A stretch of 64,000 bases of DNA, taken from assembly GCA_902470905.1 (NCBI GenBank), contig CABRIC010000004.1, forward strand, positions 1 through 64,000. The letters are read 5' to 3'. Source of the stretch: an uncultured Collinsella sp. (lineage in GTDB: Bacteria; Actinomycetota; Coriobacteriia; Coriobacteriales; Coriobacteriaceae). This document shows positions 27,055 to 37,574 of this stretch, piece by piece (the first letter of the stretch is position 1; each line of letters starts with the position of its first letter). The notes beneath the pieces were generated by a model, which saw only the letters and a list, made by a program, of their open reading frames with translations, was not told where the DNA came from and ran no database searches. Both the position numbers and the translations under genes were made by a program.

Positions 27055-27684
27055 CTAGCCTCGCAGATAGGCGATGGCGATTTGGGTGCGGTTGCGTAGC
27101 CCCATTTTGGCTAGGATTGAGCTGATGTGGTTGCGCACGGTGCCTTCGCCCATATAGGCGGTGGCAGCGATCTCCTTGTTGTCGAGGCCGCGGGCGATGA
27201 GCTCTGCGACTTCGAACTCGCGGTCGGTCAGGCTGACAAAGGCCGCGGGCCGGCGGGCCGTGCCGGCCTCGACGCCCGCCCCATCAAAGTTGATATCCTC
27301 GATCGCCTTGCCCTCGAGCACGCGTTTGCCGTCCATGACCTGCGCCAACGCTGGCGGAATGGCGGCGACATCGGTTTTGATCAGATAGCCGCGGGCACCC
27401 AGCTTGAGCGCCGACACAATGTACTCGTCATCCGAGAATGTCGTCAGAAACACCACACGTGCTGCAGGATCGCGCTCGAGGATCTCGCGTGCCGCCGAAA
27501 GTCCGTCGCGCCCCGGCATCTGAATGTCGAGCAGTGCGATATCGGGTGCGTGCTCGGCGTAGAGCGCCACCGCATCGTCGCCGTTGGCGCCGGTGCCCAC
27601 TACCTCGATCTGCGGCTGGACGCCCAGGATAATCTTGAGCGAATCGACCACCAAGCGGTCGTCGTCGACAACTATGAGCCTCAT
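27055..27684 (-). CDS. LuxR/NarL-family response regulator
   Basis: Transcription factor activated by the histidine kinase encoded just upstream. Receiver domain residues 1-120 with the acidic pocket (VVDDDR), phospho-acceptor D53 in LLDIQMPG and the conserved T and K (FLTTFSD, IKTD). LuxR-type HTH at about 145-205: LTDREFEVAELIARGLDNKEIA and EGTVRNHISSILAKMGLRNRTQ. Total 209 residues, normal length. Its ATG overlaps the kinase stop by 4 bp. The pair is divergent from an ABC-2 exporter, the likely target. Confidence 0.93.
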   Translation of the reverse strand: MRLIVVDDDRLVVDSLKIILGVQPQIEVVGTGANGDDAVALYAEHAPDIALLDIQMPGRDGLSAAREILERDPAARVVFLTTFSDDEYIVSALKLGARGYLIKTDVAAIPPALAQVMDGKRVLEGKAIEDINFDGAGVEAGTARRPAAFVSLTDREFEVAELIARGLDNKEIAATAYMGEGTVRNHISSILAKMGLRNRTQIAIAYLRG

Positions 27685-28826
27685 CGGCTCTCATCTCCTT
27701 GCTGTTTGGGAACGGTGGCAAACACACGCCAGCCGTCACCGCCGGCGCGCGGGCCGGCGGTGAAGGTGCCGCCAAGCGCCTCGACGCGCTCGCGCATGGA
27801 ACTCAACCCCATGCCCTCCGCGGCGCCGTGGCCGCTTGCTTGAACCCCGCCCGCGCCATTGTCGGTAACAATGAGCTGGTAAAACGACGGATGCTCCATG
27901 CACCGTACGGTGACAGCATGGGCGCAAGCATGGCGCATGGCGTTGGAAAGCGCCTCGCGCAGGACCGCCGCAAAGCAGTTGGCGACATTTGCGGGCGCAT
28001 GCTCGGCCAAAACTTCAAGCTCAATCTGCGGGCCGCCGTCCGAGCGTGCGCCTTCAACGATGCGCTCGAGCTGTACGGAGAGGTCGACGGCGTTGTCGTT
28101 GAGGGCGTGGACGCTGGCGCGTACGAGCTGGAGCGCCTCGTCAACCGTGCGTTTGACGTCGGCAAAGTCGGCGGCAATCCTGGGCTCGTCGGCGTGGACC
28201 ACGCGCAGGGCCTCGGTCTGCAACGAAGCACGCGTGAGCTGGTGGCCGACGTTGTCGTGAATTTCGCGCGCGATGCGGGCGCGTTCGGCGAGCGTCGCGA
28301 GCTCGACTTCGTAGTCCTGGCGGTCGGCAAGATCGCGGTTGCGCGCTTCGAGCACGAGGGCTCGTTCCTGCAGCTCATCGCGCGTGCGGCGCATGCGCTG
28401 CTGCTCGCGCTCCAGCTGGGCGGTACGCAGTGACAACAAGGTGGCGGCAACCGAAAGGATGGCGGTCAGCAGAAGCGTTCGGGCGGTGAGCGCGTCGGTG
28501 CGAAGGTCCGCGACGAGCGCAAAAGCAAAGACGGAGCCAATGCCCAGCGCGACCCAGGCGTGTTCGCGGCGCACGCGCCGCGCGATGTCATAGAGGGCGA
28601 GAGGCGCAAACGGCACAAACGGCGGCACGAAGACAGCCGCGATGATGAAAGCGTAGCTCGCGGCCTCGCTTGCGCGACGCGTGCGTTCCCCCTGTGCGAC
28701 CTCGGCCAGCGAAGTGGCAATAACGCCAAGGCAAAACGCCGCGACCAGACGAGCGTCCACAGCAAGACCCATGGCGGCCGCAATGCAGCACGCCAGCACG
28801 ATCGATTTGTCGAAAAGCCTGTTCAT
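27681..28826 (-). CDS. Sensor histidine kinase (HisKA_3 / NarX-DesK-like)
   Basis: Membrane sensor of a two-component system, 381 residues. The N-terminal 130 residues contain about five short membrane helices with little extracellular sequence, suggesting sensing in or near the membrane. A coiled-coil (about 130-180) leads to the phospho-acceptor motif ARIAREIHDNVGHQL near residue 190, then a HATPase domain with N-box REALSNAMRHA and G-box DNGAGG / GMGLSSMRERVEALGG. ATG 28826 is chosen because a TACAAT box ends 6 nt before it, which would give a leaderless mRNA; the longer open frame has no ribosome site. Confidence 0.9.
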   Translation of the reverse strand: MNRLFDKSIVLACCIAAAMGLAVDARLVAAFCLGVIATSLAEVAQGERTRRASEAASYAFIIAAVFVPPFVPFAPLALYDIARRVRREHAWVALGIGSVFAFALVADLRTDALTARTLLLTAILSVAATLLSLRTAQLEREQQRMRRTRDELQERALVLEARNRDLADRQDYEVELATLAERARIAREIHDNVGHQLTRASLQTEALRVVHADEPRIAADFADVKRTVDEALQLVRASVHALNDNAVDLSVQLERIVEGARSDGGPQIELEVLAEHAPANVANCFAAVLREALSNAMRHACAHAVTVRCMEHPSFYQLIVTDNGAGGVQASGHGAAEGMGLSSMRERVEALGGTFTAGPRAGGDGWRVFATVPKQQGDESR

Positions 28827-28832
28827 ACGGGT

Positions 28833-28838
28833 ATTGTA
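28833..28838 (-). promoter_or_regulatory. -10 element placing the kinase start at the transcript 5' end
   Basis: TACAAT on the minus strand, six nucleotides (ACCCGT) before the ATG. Transcription would begin at or next to the A of ATG, and no Shine-Dalgarno is seen, consistent with leaderless translation as is common in Actinobacteria. Confidence 0.45.
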
Positions 28839-29026
28839 CGCGAAGGCGCGCGCGGTGGAGGGGCCGCCTGGCGCAACCGTGACATTCCTCCCGCGCGGCA
28901 AAGCGGGGGCGTCGGCAGGCCGCACGACCAAGGCCCCCGTACTCGTGACAAAGCTCACTGGTGCGCGCCGGCGGCTCCTGCGATGATGCAATCGTACCGG
29001 GCCGCAAGCAACAGAAGGACCGCCTC

Positions 29027-29965
29027 ATGACAGATATCGTCCACGTCGAAAACCTCGTCAAGCGCTACGACGATCTTATCGCGCTCGACCACTTTAACCT
29101 GAGCATCGCCCCCGGCGAGATCTTTGGCCTGCTGGGCCCCAACGGCTCGGGCAAGACCACGTCCATCAACTGCATTCTGCAGCTGCTCGCCTACGACAAA
29201 GGTACCATCGAGCTGTTCGGTGAACCCATGACGCCCACGCGTTACGACCTCAAGCGCCGCATCGGCGTGGTCCCGCAACAAGTTGCGGTGTTCGACGAAC
29301 TCACCGTGCGCGAGAACATCGACTATTTCTGCAGCCTTTACGTTAACGACCGCAAGCGCCGCCGTGCGCTGGTCGACGAGGCGATCGACTTTGTCGGGCT
29401 GGGCGACTTTGCCAAGTTCCGCCCCGGTAAGCTCTCGGGCGGCCTGGCGCGTCGCCTTAACATCGCCTGCGGCATCGCGCACAAGCCCGAGCTCATCTTC
29501 TTTGACGAGCCCACGGTGGCGGTCGACCCGCAGAGCCGCAACGCCATCCTGGAGGGCATCTGCCGCCTGCGCGACGAAGGCGCCACGGTGGTGTATACCA
29601 GCCATTACATGGAGGAAGTCGAGCAGATTTGCAGCCGCATCATGATCATGGACGGCGGTCGCGTGCTGGCGCAGGGCACCAATGACGAGCTCAAGCGCAT
29701 GATTCAGATGGGTGAGCGCGTGACCGTCGAGGTCGGCGCCGTCGAGCCAGCCACAATCGAGCGGCTGCGCGCCCTCGAGCATGTGCTTTCGGTTGAGCTT
29801 TCCGGCGGCGAGCTCATCTGCACCTGTGAGGCGAGCCCGCACAATTTGGTCGACATCCTCGACACGCTGCGCGCTGCCGACGTTGCGCTCGGCCGCGTGT
29901 GGAGCGAGCCGCCGACCCTCAACGACGTGTTCCTCGAGATCACCGGCCGCGAGCTGCGCGACTAG
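29027..29965 (+). CDS. ABC-2 exporter ATP-binding protein
   Basis: ATPase of a drug/lipid-type exporter, 312 residues. Walker A GPNGSGKTT at about 36-44, Q-loop VVPQQVAVFDE, signature KLSGGLARRL (Gly-Gly-Leu rather than the usual GGM/GGQ), Walker B LIFFDEPTVAVDP and the His-loop TSHYMEE. The C-terminal 80 residues resemble the extra domain of DrrA/CcmA-type ATPases. ATG 29027 has AAGGA 7 nt upstream. It starts an operon with two permeases and is divergent from the kinase-regulator pair. Confidence 0.92.
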   Translation: MTDIVHVENLVKRYDDLIALDHFNLSIAPGEIFGLLGPNGSGKTTSINCILQLLAYDKGTIELFGEPMTPTRYDLKRRIGVVPQQVAVFDELTVRENIDYFCSLYVNDRKRRRALVDEAIDFVGLGDFAKFRPGKLSGGLARRLNIACGIAHKPELIFFDEPTVAVDPQSRNAILEGICRLRDEGATVVYTSHYMEEVEQICSRIMIMDGGRVLAQGTNDELKRMIQMGERVTVEVGAVEPATIERLRALEHVLSVELSGGELICTCEASPHNLVDILDTLRAADVALGRVWSEPPTLNDVFLEITGRELRD

Positions 29966-29974
29966 GGGGCAGCT

Positions 29975-31162
29975 ATGTTCAACACCATTATCATTACGGT
30001 CAAGACGCTGCTGCGCCGGCCGAGCACGTGGGTTTGGGGCGCGGTCTTTCCCATAGCGCTTTCCACGATGTTCATGTTTATGTTTGCGAATCTGAGCTCC
30101 GACGGCACGGTCGACCCGGTGTCGGTGGCCGTCGTAGCGGATGAGGCCTGGGACGCCTCGACCTTTAAGGACGTGACGGCTTCGCTTGCCAAGGAAGGCG
30201 ACGACCAGCTGCTCGAGATTCACGAGTGCGACGACGCAGCCGATGCGAACCGTGCGCTCAAGGCCGGCGAAGTCGCGGGCATCTACACGGTCGATGCTGC
30301 GGGCACGCCCAAGCTCACGCTGCTTTCGAGCTACGACAGCTCGCGCGCGTCGACGGTGCTCACCGACCGCAGCATTCTGGAGACGGTGGCAAGCTCGTAT
30401 ACACAAAATGCCGAGCTCATGTCCCAGATTGCCCAAGACAACCCGCCTGCTCTTGCCGACCCGGAGGCGGTTGCTCGCGCCCTGTCGCTCGAGGGTGGCA
30501 CCCGCCGCGTAAGTCTGACACGCACCACGCCCGATGGTACGGTCATCTACTACTACGCGCTCTTTGGCCTGGTCGCGATGATGTCTGCCGAGTTTGCCGC
30601 CTTGAGCGTCGTCGATCTGCAGCCCAATCTGTCGGGCCTTGGTGCGCGTCGCTGTGTGGGCGGTCTTTCCAAGACGGCGTCGCTAGCCGGCATCTTTGTC
30701 GGCTCGTGGCTGGTTTCCTTTGCCTCGATGGCGGTCGCGATTAGCTACGTGCGCCTAGTCGTTGGCGTCGACTTTGGCGGGCGCGAGGGGCTGTGCCTGC
30801 TGGGCGGTGCTGCATCCGCGCTTGCCGCCACGGGCTTGGGGCTCTTTGTGGGCACGCTTCCCGTTAAGGGTGGCAAGGCGTCCAAGTCGGGCATCCTCAC
30901 GGGCTTTGCCACCACGTGCGCCCTGTTCGCCGGCCTCTACGGCGAGCCGGCGATGGCGCTTGCCGACGACGTCGCCCGCGCCTGCCCGGCCGAGTGCTGG
31001 CTCAACCCCGTCAAGCTCATCTGCGACATGTTCAATCGCCTGTATTTCTTTGAGGACCTGGGGCCCTTTGCCGTCCGCGCCGGCGCGCTCGTCCTTATGG
31101 CGTTGCTGTTCGTTGCCGCCGCCACGCTGATCTTTGGAAGGAGCCGCTATGAGCACCTTTAA
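29975..31162 (+). CDS. ABC-2 type permease, first subunit
   Basis: Membrane half of the exporter, 395 residues. One N-terminal helix (about 20-42), a large extracytoplasmic region (about 45-190) and a C-terminal block of five to six helices (about 195-390), the layout of the ABC2_membrane_3/DrrB group. Starts 9 bp after the ATPase with GGGGGCAGCT. Its last 14 bp overlap the next gene. The transported compound is unknown; regulation by the adjacent two-component system is inferred from the divergent arrangement. Confidence 0.85.
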   Translation: MFNTIIITVKTLLRRPSTWVWGAVFPIALSTMFMFMFANLSSDGTVDPVSVAVVADEAWDASTFKDVTASLAKEGDDQLLEIHECDDAADANRALKAGEVAGIYTVDAAGTPKLTLLSSYDSSRASTVLTDRSILETVASSYTQNAELMSQIAQDNPPALADPEAVARALSLEGGTRRVSLTRTTPDGTVIYYYALFGLVAMMSAEFAALSVVDLQPNLSGLGARRCVGGLSKTASLAGIFVGSWLVSFASMAVAISYVRLVVGVDFGGREGLCLLGGAASALAATGLGLFVGTLPVKGGKASKSGILTGFATTCALFAGLYGEPAMALADDVARACPAECWLNPVKLICDMFNRLYFFEDLGPFAVRAGALVLMALLFVAAATLIFGRSRYEHL

Positions 31163-32354
31163 GACCGCGCTTCGCATGGCGCTCGCGCACCCGCTCTATC
31201 TGCTCATCTACACGGTGTTCATTTCGCTCATGGGTGTATTCATCGCGGCATCGGTGAGCTGGAACTCGTCGCAGCTCACCGAGTACAAGCCCTACGATGC
31301 CAACGTGGTCGTGGTCGACCGCGATGACAGCGACCTTTCGCGTGCGCTTACCAAGCATCTGGGTTTGCGCTTTGAACTGGTCACGGGCGTCGGCGACGAT
31401 ACGTACGATCTTGCGGACGCGCTCTCCAAGAGCAATAGCGCCAAGGGCAGCGCTGACTGCGTGTTCTTTATCCCGGAGGGGTTTGAGGACGACCTCGTTG
31501 CAGCCGCCCGAGCGGGGGAGTCCCTGCCCAAGCTCGATGCGACCTACGGTGCCGGCACCATGGCTGCTGCGCTTTCGTCTGCCGAGGCCTCACGCTGGAT
31601 CTCGCTCGCGGGCGCTGCGGCGGCCCTAGAGCCCGCCGCTTCTAATGGCAGCGTCGCCAAGGCCGCCGAGCATGCCGCCGCCAAGCGCGCGGAGGTCGAG
31701 ATTGAGCAGGTCAAGGTCGACTCGACTGCCGCCGCCACGCTCGAGTCGTATTTCAACTTTGGTGCGTACGCGATTATCTCGTCGGTCATCGTGTCGGTGG
31801 GGCTGGTATTCTCGGGCATGAACGAGCCCGAGCGCGTGCGTCGTATGGATGCCGGCCCAATCCCCGAGCGTCAGCGTTCGCTCGCCGTGTTTGCGGCCGC
31901 CGCCGTGCTCACCGTCTGCATCTGGTTTGTGTCGAGCATGATGGGCGTTGTGGGCTTTGCCGGCGCGGTCGCCGAGGTCGGCGTGGGCCGCGTGTGCCTG
32001 GCGCTGGCGGCGACGTTTGCCTTGGCGTGCACGCCGCTGGCCGTTGGCTTTGCGCTTTCGAGCCTGGGTGCGCGCGAGGAACTGCTCAACGGCGTGGGCA
32101 ACCTGCTCGGCATGCTCATGACGTTTTTGGGCGGCGCCTGGATGCCGCTGTCGCTGATGGGCCCGGCCGTGCAGACGGTGGCGCACTTTGTGCCGACATA
32201 TTGGGTGAACGACGCGATCGGCAAGGCGCTTGCCTCGGACCTGACGTCTGCCGCGCTGGGCGACATCGCCTGCGACCTAGGCGTCACGGCACTCTTTGCC
32301 GTGGCCATCGCCGCCGCAGGCCTGGCCCTCGCACACGCCAAATCCCGCGCCTAG
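31149..32354 (+). CDS. ABC-2 type permease, second subunit
   Basis: Second membrane half, 401 residues, same architecture as its neighbour: helix at about 15-37, extracytoplasmic region to about 195, then six helices including a YWVNDAIGKAL segment near the end. The ATG at 31149 (GGAAGGAGCCGCT upstream) lies inside the previous gene, indicating translational coupling; the two permeases probably form a heterodimer. The stop is followed within a few bases by GTCCCC-type repeat sequence. Confidence 0.85.
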   Translation: MSTFKTALRMALAHPLYLLIYTVFISLMGVFIAASVSWNSSQLTEYKPYDANVVVVDRDDSDLSRALTKHLGLRFELVTGVGDDTYDLADALSKSNSAKGSADCVFFIPEGFEDDLVAAARAGESLPKLDATYGAGTMAAALSSAEASRWISLAGAAAALEPAASNGSVAKAAEHAAAKRAEVEIEQVKVDSTAAATLESYFNFGAYAIISSVIVSVGLVFSGMNEPERVRRMDAGPIPERQRSLAVFAAAAVLTVCIWFVSSMMGVVGFAGAVAEVGVGRVCLALAATFALACTPLAVGFALSSLGAREELLNGVGNLLGMLMTFLGGAWMPLSLMGPAVQTVAHFVPTYWVNDAIGKALASDLTSAALGDIACDLGVTALFAVAIAAAGLALAHAKSRA

Positions 32355-32358
32355 CCAC

Positions 32359-32587
32359 CTAGTCATCGGGTACTCATTGGGGACAGACTTAAACGACCAA
32401 GAGTGGTCATTGGGGACAGACTTAAACGACTAGTCATTGGGGACAGTCTTTGCCGAACCGCCGGCTTGCCGGCCGGGTTGCCAAGGACTGTCCTCAGCTG
32501 CCGGCAGAAAGGGAACGTCCCTAACTGCCGGGTGGCGAAAGAGTGTCCCCAACAGCTAGTCATTTAAGAACGTCCCCAATGACTAGT
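32359..32587. repeat. GTCCCC-type palindromic repeats (REP/MITE-like)
   Basis: Two partial copies of CATTGGGGACAGACTTAAACGAC are followed by a 159-bp unit at 32429-32587 whose ends are perfect 16-bp inverted repeats, ACTAGTCATTGGGGAC. The interior has GTCTTTGCCG, GCCGGCTTGCCGGC and AACGTCCCTAACTGCCGG. Related units occur at 36066, 44625, 54795 and, in part, near 48505. There is no gene. Confidence 0.85.
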
Positions 32588-32679
32588 CTGAAATAAAATC
32601 CAGGCCTCGCCCAAAAATAGTTCGCCAAGGTTTACTATTGCATTCATAAAGTAGCAACAGGCTAACAATGGGGGATAGC

Positions 32680-33393
<714 letters not shown>

Positions 33394-33401
33394 GCGGCGC
33401 C

Positions 33402-36068
33402 ATGACACCTCTCGCAAAACGTCTCCCGCGCGAGCTGCGCCGCAATATCGGCAAGTACCTGGGCATCTTTTTGCTTATGTGCGGAAGCATCGCTCTCACC
33501 TCGGGCTTTTTGCTCGCGGCGCATTCCATCGGTTGCCTTATCGACGACATGCGCGATGCGTACACGATCGAGGACGGCCGCGTGACCACCTCCTTCGAGG
33601 CCACCGACGATCAACTCAAGGCCGCCGAGGACGCAGCCAGTGACGTCGGCGGCGTCACGCTCTACAAGAATTTCTCCATCGACGCCATCATCAAAAAGAC
33701 CGCGGGCGACGACGGCACCAAGCGTACACTGCGCACCTATGCGCACCGTACCAAGGTCGATATCGCGTCCTACTGTGAGGGCAAGGAGCCCAAGACGGAC
33801 GATGAGGTGGCAATCGACCGTGTCTTCGCCACCAACAACGATCTCGCCGTGGGCGATAAGGTCGAGCTTGAGGGCCGCACCTACACCATCTGCGGCATCA
33901 TGACCCAGCCCGATAGCCAGGCGTTGTTCCTCAACAATTCGGACTTTACGGTGAACACCATCACGTACGGCGTGGCCGAGGTCACCGATGCCGGCTTTGC
34001 CGCGCTCGAGGATGCCGGCGGCGCACCCGCCTACGCCTACTCCTTCACCCTTACCGATCGCGACCTCTCCACCGCGGACCGCATCGATGCGGAGCAGGAT
34101 ATGGTGGAGGCGCTGACCGATGCCGATGCACGCGTAGATGAGCTCATCGACGCCGATTCCAACCAGGGCATTGGCTACGCCCGCGACGACGTGGACGGCG
34201 ACTCCATGATGTGGATGACGCTGCTCGACATTATTATCGTGATCATGGCGTTCGTCTTTGTGGTCCTTACCGACGCCACCATCGAGGAGGAGAGCGCCAT
34301 CATCGGCACGCTGCTCGCCAGCGGTTATCGCCGTCGCGAGATCGTGCTGCACTACCTGGCACTTCCCGCCATCGTGGGCGTGGTCGCGGCGCTTTTGGGC
34401 ACTGCGCTCGGCGTTGTGTTCTTTACCGAGCCCATGCGCAGCCTCTATTACGGTTCGTACAGCCTGCCGCCCTTCCAGGTGTACTGGAGCTGGGAGATCT
34501 TTGTGAAGTGCGCCGTGGTTCCCGCCGCCGCGCTCATCCTCATCACGCTGGTGGGCCTGTTTCGCAAAATGGGCAAGACGCCGTTGCAGTTCCTTCGTCA
34601 CGAGGCGAGCGGCAAATCGGGCACCAAGCGCGGTATGCAACTGCCGGAGCGCATGGGTTTTGTTTCCCGCTTCCGCCTGCGTATCTTTCTGCGCAACCTG
34701 GGCAACTTTGCCACGCTCTTTGTGGGCATTGCGTTTGCCTCGCTGCTGCTGCTCTTTGGCCTGGCGATTCTGCCCACGATGACGCACTACGCGGACAACC
34801 TCGAGACAAGCCTGGTCGCCGAGCACCAGTACACGCTCAAGGCGCCGCTGGAGCTCGAGGGCACTGCCGAGGATCGCGAGCAGTGGTCAGCACTCGAGCG
34901 CTTGCAGTCGGTTGACGGCGCGCTGCTTTCCGCCGCCCAAGATGCCGATGACGAGCTTGACGACGCGGCCGATGCGGCGCAGACGGCAGCCGATGCCGCG
35001 ACCGCATCTCCGTCTGCCGAGAGCCTGACTGCGGCGCAGGATGCGCTTACCAAGGTCCAGGACAAGAAGGATGCGCTTTATGCGCGCCTCGATGACCTTG
35101 CCGATATCCTCGGCTGCAACCGCGACGAGGCTATCGACCTGATTGACAAGGCCTCTAAGATCGACACCGACAACGACGACATTCACCCGGTCAACACGAT
35201 TGACAACGGCGCGGGCGCAATCGCGCAGGCCGAGAAATATGCCGTTTACCAGCTGCAATACGACCGCGGCGATGGTAATGGCGAGGAGACGATTTCTGTC
35301 TACGGCATCTCGCCCGATTCGCGCTACTGGAAAGGGCTGGACGTCGGCGACGGACGCGTCGTCTTTGGCGGTGGCTTGCTCGACAAGTTTGGCTGGAGCG
35401 AGGGGCAGAAGGTCACGCTCGGCGACAAGTGCGAGGGCAAGGACTATTCGCTGGAGTACACGGGCAAGGACGCCACCTGGGGCTCAAAGTCGGACATGAA
35501 TATCTATATGAGCATCGACGACTTTAACGAGCTGTTCGGCAATGACGCCACCTACTTTAACGGCTATGTGAGCGACGAGAAGCTCGACCTCGATGCTCGT
35601 TACTTTGCCGGCGACACCACGCCCGACGACATGCGGGCCGTGGGCGACCAGTTCATCGGCATGATGAGCAAAATGATCGGCATGATGGTTGGCCTCGCGG
35701 TGTTTATCTTCCTGCTGTTTATGTATCTACTGACCAAGGCTGTGATCGACCACAGCGCCCGTTCGATTAGCTATATGAAAGTCTTTGGCTATCGCGATAG
35801 CGAGATCTCGCATCTGTACATCCGCTCGATCACGCTGTGCGTGGCGGCGTCGCTCGTGCTGAGTCTGCCGGTCATTATTGGCTCGCTCACGGCCATCTTC
35901 CGCTCGATGCTGCTCACCTACAACGGCAATATCGAAATCTATGCGCCCGCTTGGTCCATGGTTGCATGCGTCGGCATTGGCTTTGCAACCTACCTGGTCG
36001 TGGCGCTGTTGCACATGCGTTCCATCAAACGTGTGGGCCTGGCCGAGGCACTCAAGGTGCAGGAGTAG
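33402..36068 (+). CDS. Large FtsX-like permease (MacB/BceB-type superfamily)
   Basis: Membrane partner of the preceding ATPase, 888 residues. An N-terminal helix (about 18-42) is followed by an extracytoplasmic domain (about 45-260) and three helices of a first FtsX domain (about 265-400). A further helix (about 435-460) precedes a second extracytoplasmic domain (about 470-745) with a coiled-coil Ala/Asp-rich stretch (about 500-560), and a second FtsX domain ends the chain. The LAEALKVQE end is typical. ATG 33402; upstream in-frame codons lie in the ATPase gene. The TAG stop is also the first three bases of a GTCCCC repeat. Confidence 0.88.
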   Translation: MTPLAKRLPRELRRNIGKYLGIFLLMCGSIALTSGFLLAAHSIGCLIDDMRDAYTIEDGRVTTSFEATDDQLKAAEDAASDVGGVTLYKNFSIDAIIKKTAGDDGTKRTLRTYAHRTKVDIASYCEGKEPKTDDEVAIDRVFATNNDLAVGDKVELEGRTYTICGIMTQPDSQALFLNNSDFTVNTITYGVAEVTDAGFAALEDAGGAPAYAYSFTLTDRDLSTADRIDAEQDMVEALTDADARVDELIDADSNQGIGYARDDVDGDSMMWMTLLDIIIVIMAFVFVVLTDATIEEESAIIGTLLASGYRRREIVLHYLALPAIVGVVAALLGTALGVVFFTEPMRSLYYGSYSLPPFQVYWSWEIFVKCAVVPAAALILITLVGLFRKMGKTPLQFLRHEASGKSGTKRGMQLPERMGFVSRFRLRIFLRNLGNFATLFVGIAFASLLLLFGLAILPTMTHYADNLETSLVAEHQYTLKAPLELEGTAEDREQWSALERLQSVDGALLSAAQDADDELDDAADAAQTAADAATASPSAESLTAAQDALTKVQDKKDALYARLDDLADILGCNRDEAIDLIDKASKIDTDNDDIHPVNTIDNGAGAIAQAEKYAVYQLQYDRGDGNGEETISVYGISPDSRYWKGLDVGDGRVVFGGGLLDKFGWSEGQKVTLGDKCEGKDYSLEYTGKDATWGSKSDMNIYMSIDDFNELFGNDATYFNGYVSDEKLDLDARYFAGDTTPDDMRAVGDQFIGMMSKMIGMMVGLAVFIFLLFMYLLTKAVIDHSARSISYMKVFGYRDSEISHLYIRSITLCVAASLVLSLPVIIGSLTAIFRSMLLTYNGNIEIYAPAWSMVACVGIGFATYLVVALLHMRSIKRVGLAEALKVQE

Positions 36069-36237
36069 TCATCGGGGACAGTCTTTGCCGATTCGCCGGT
36101 TCGCCGGCCGTGCTGGCAAGGACTGTCCCCAGCTGCCGGCAGGAAAGGAGCGTCCCTAGCTGCCAGGTGGCGAGGCACTCATTTAAGTCCGTCCCCAATG
36201 AGTGGTTTCAGTCATTTAAGTCTGTCCCCAATGACTA
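36066..36237. repeat. GTCCCC-type repeat overlapping the FtsX stop codon
   Basis: A 172-bp unit bounded by TAGTCATCGGGGAC (36066) and GTCCCCAATGACTA (36224-36237). The interior closely matches the 32429 unit (GTCTTTGCCG, GCCGGTTCGCCGGC, GCGTCCCTAGCTGCC). The permease TAG stop lies within the left end. Confidence 0.85.
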
Positions 36238-36248
36238 GGTTCCGTACT

Positions 36249-36279
36249 TGACTTTAACTCTGCTTTAACTGGTACCATC
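36249..36279 (+). promoter_or_regulatory. Promoter candidate of the DUF362 gene with a CTTTAACT direct repeat
   Basis: TTGACT (36249-36254) and TACCAT (36274-36279) are 19 bp apart; the spacer contains CTTTAACT twice, a possible regulator site. Confidence 0.4.
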
Positions 36280-36321
36280 CTCTTATGTCTGTAACGCTAT
36301 ATAGACCGAGGGGATAGATCT

Positions 36322-37527
36322 ATGACCGCAACTGCACCCGCAGCACCCGCTAAGGTGTACTTCACCAACCTGCGCACGCATGCTCGCGAGAGCCAGCTCG
36401 ACAAGCTCAAGCGCCTCATCCGTCACGCCGGAATTGAGCAGATCGACTTTGAGAACAAGTTCGTCGCCATCAAGATTCACTTTGGCGAGCTGGGCAACCT
36501 GAGCTTTTTGCGCCCCAACTACGCCCGCGCCGTCGCGGATATCGTGAAGGAGCTGGGCGGCAAGCCCTTCCTCACCGACTGCAATACGCTCTATGTGGGT
36601 AGCCGCAAAAACGCGCTTGAGCACATCGACACCGCCTACCAGAACGGCTTTACCCCGTATGCCACGGGTTGCCAGATCATCATCGCCGACGGCCTCAAGG
36701 GCACCGACGAGGCGCTCGTCCCGGTCGAGGGCGGCGAGTACGTGCACGAGGCCAAGATCGGCCAGGCACTCATGGACGCCGATATCGTGATCAGTCTCAC
36801 CCACTTTAAGGGCCATGAGCAGGCCGGCTTTGGCGGCGCCATGAAGAACCTGGGTATGGGTGGCGGCAGCCGCGCCGGCAAGATGGAGCAGCATGCCGCC
36901 GGCAAGCCGAACGTCGCGACCGAGCACTGTGTTGGCTGCCGTGCCTGCGAAAAGGTCTGTGCGCACAACGCTATCTCGTTTGACGACACCCGCGAGCGCG
37001 AGCTTGCCAACGGTAACACCCGCACGGTCCACGTGGCCGCCATCGACCACGATCGCTGCGTGGGTTGCGGCCGCTGCATCGGCGTGTGCAACCAGGACTG
37101 CATCAAGCCCGGCTATGAGGCCGCGGCCGACGTGCTCAACTGCAAGATCGCCGAGTACACCAAGGCCGTCGTCGACGGCCGCCCGAGCTTTCACATCTCG
37201 CTTGCCATGGATATCAGCCCCAACTGCGATTGCCATCCCGAAAACGACACGCCTATCGTCAACGATATCGGCATGTTCGCGAGCTTCGACCCGGTCGCCA
37301 TCGACCAGGCCTGCGCCGATGCCGTCATGGCATCCGAGCCGCTGCCCAACACCGAGCTCACCGATAGCGCGGCCAAGATGGAGCACAACCACGAGCATCT
37401 GGAGGGCGAGCAGGCCAAGGATCCCTTCTGCATCACGCATCCCGACACCGACTGGCGCGTCTGCATCGCGCACGCCGAGAAGATTGGCCTGGGCACGAGC
37501 GAGTATGAGCTCATCGAGGTCAAGTAG
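36322..37527 (+). CDS. DUF362-domain 4Fe-4S protein
   Basis: 401-residue cytoplasmic iron-sulfur protein of unknown reaction. The DUF362 core (about 10-190 and 270-385) includes VAIKIHFGELGN, LTHFKGHEQAGFGGAMKNLGMG and SFDPVAIDQACADAV. Two ferredoxin motifs are inserted: CVGCRACEKVC near residue 205 and CVGCGRCIGVC near 248. Similar proteins are annotated only as Fe-S or DUF362 proteins, with a role in redox or cofactor chemistry presumed. Single gene with its own promoter candidate and a bidirectional terminator. Confidence 0.9.
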   Translation: MTATAPAAPAKVYFTNLRTHARESQLDKLKRLIRHAGIEQIDFENKFVAIKIHFGELGNLSFLRPNYARAVADIVKELGGKPFLTDCNTLYVGSRKNALEHIDTAYQNGFTPYATGCQIIIADGLKGTDEALVPVEGGEYVHEAKIGQALMDADIVISLTHFKGHEQAGFGGAMKNLGMGGGSRAGKMEQHAAGKPNVATEHCVGCRACEKVCAHNAISFDDTRERELANGNTRTVHVAAIDHDRCVGCGRCIGVCNQDCIKPGYEAAADVLNCKIAEYTKAVVDGRPSFHISLAMDISPNCDCHPENDTPIVNDIGMFASFDPVAIDQACADAVMASEPLPNTELTDSAAKMEHNHEHLEGEQAKDPFCITHPDTDWRVCIAHAEKIGLGTSEYELIEVK

Positions 37528-37574
37528 CGCCTAGCTATTGGACAAAATAAGCGCCCTTGTAGCGTAATTTGAGC

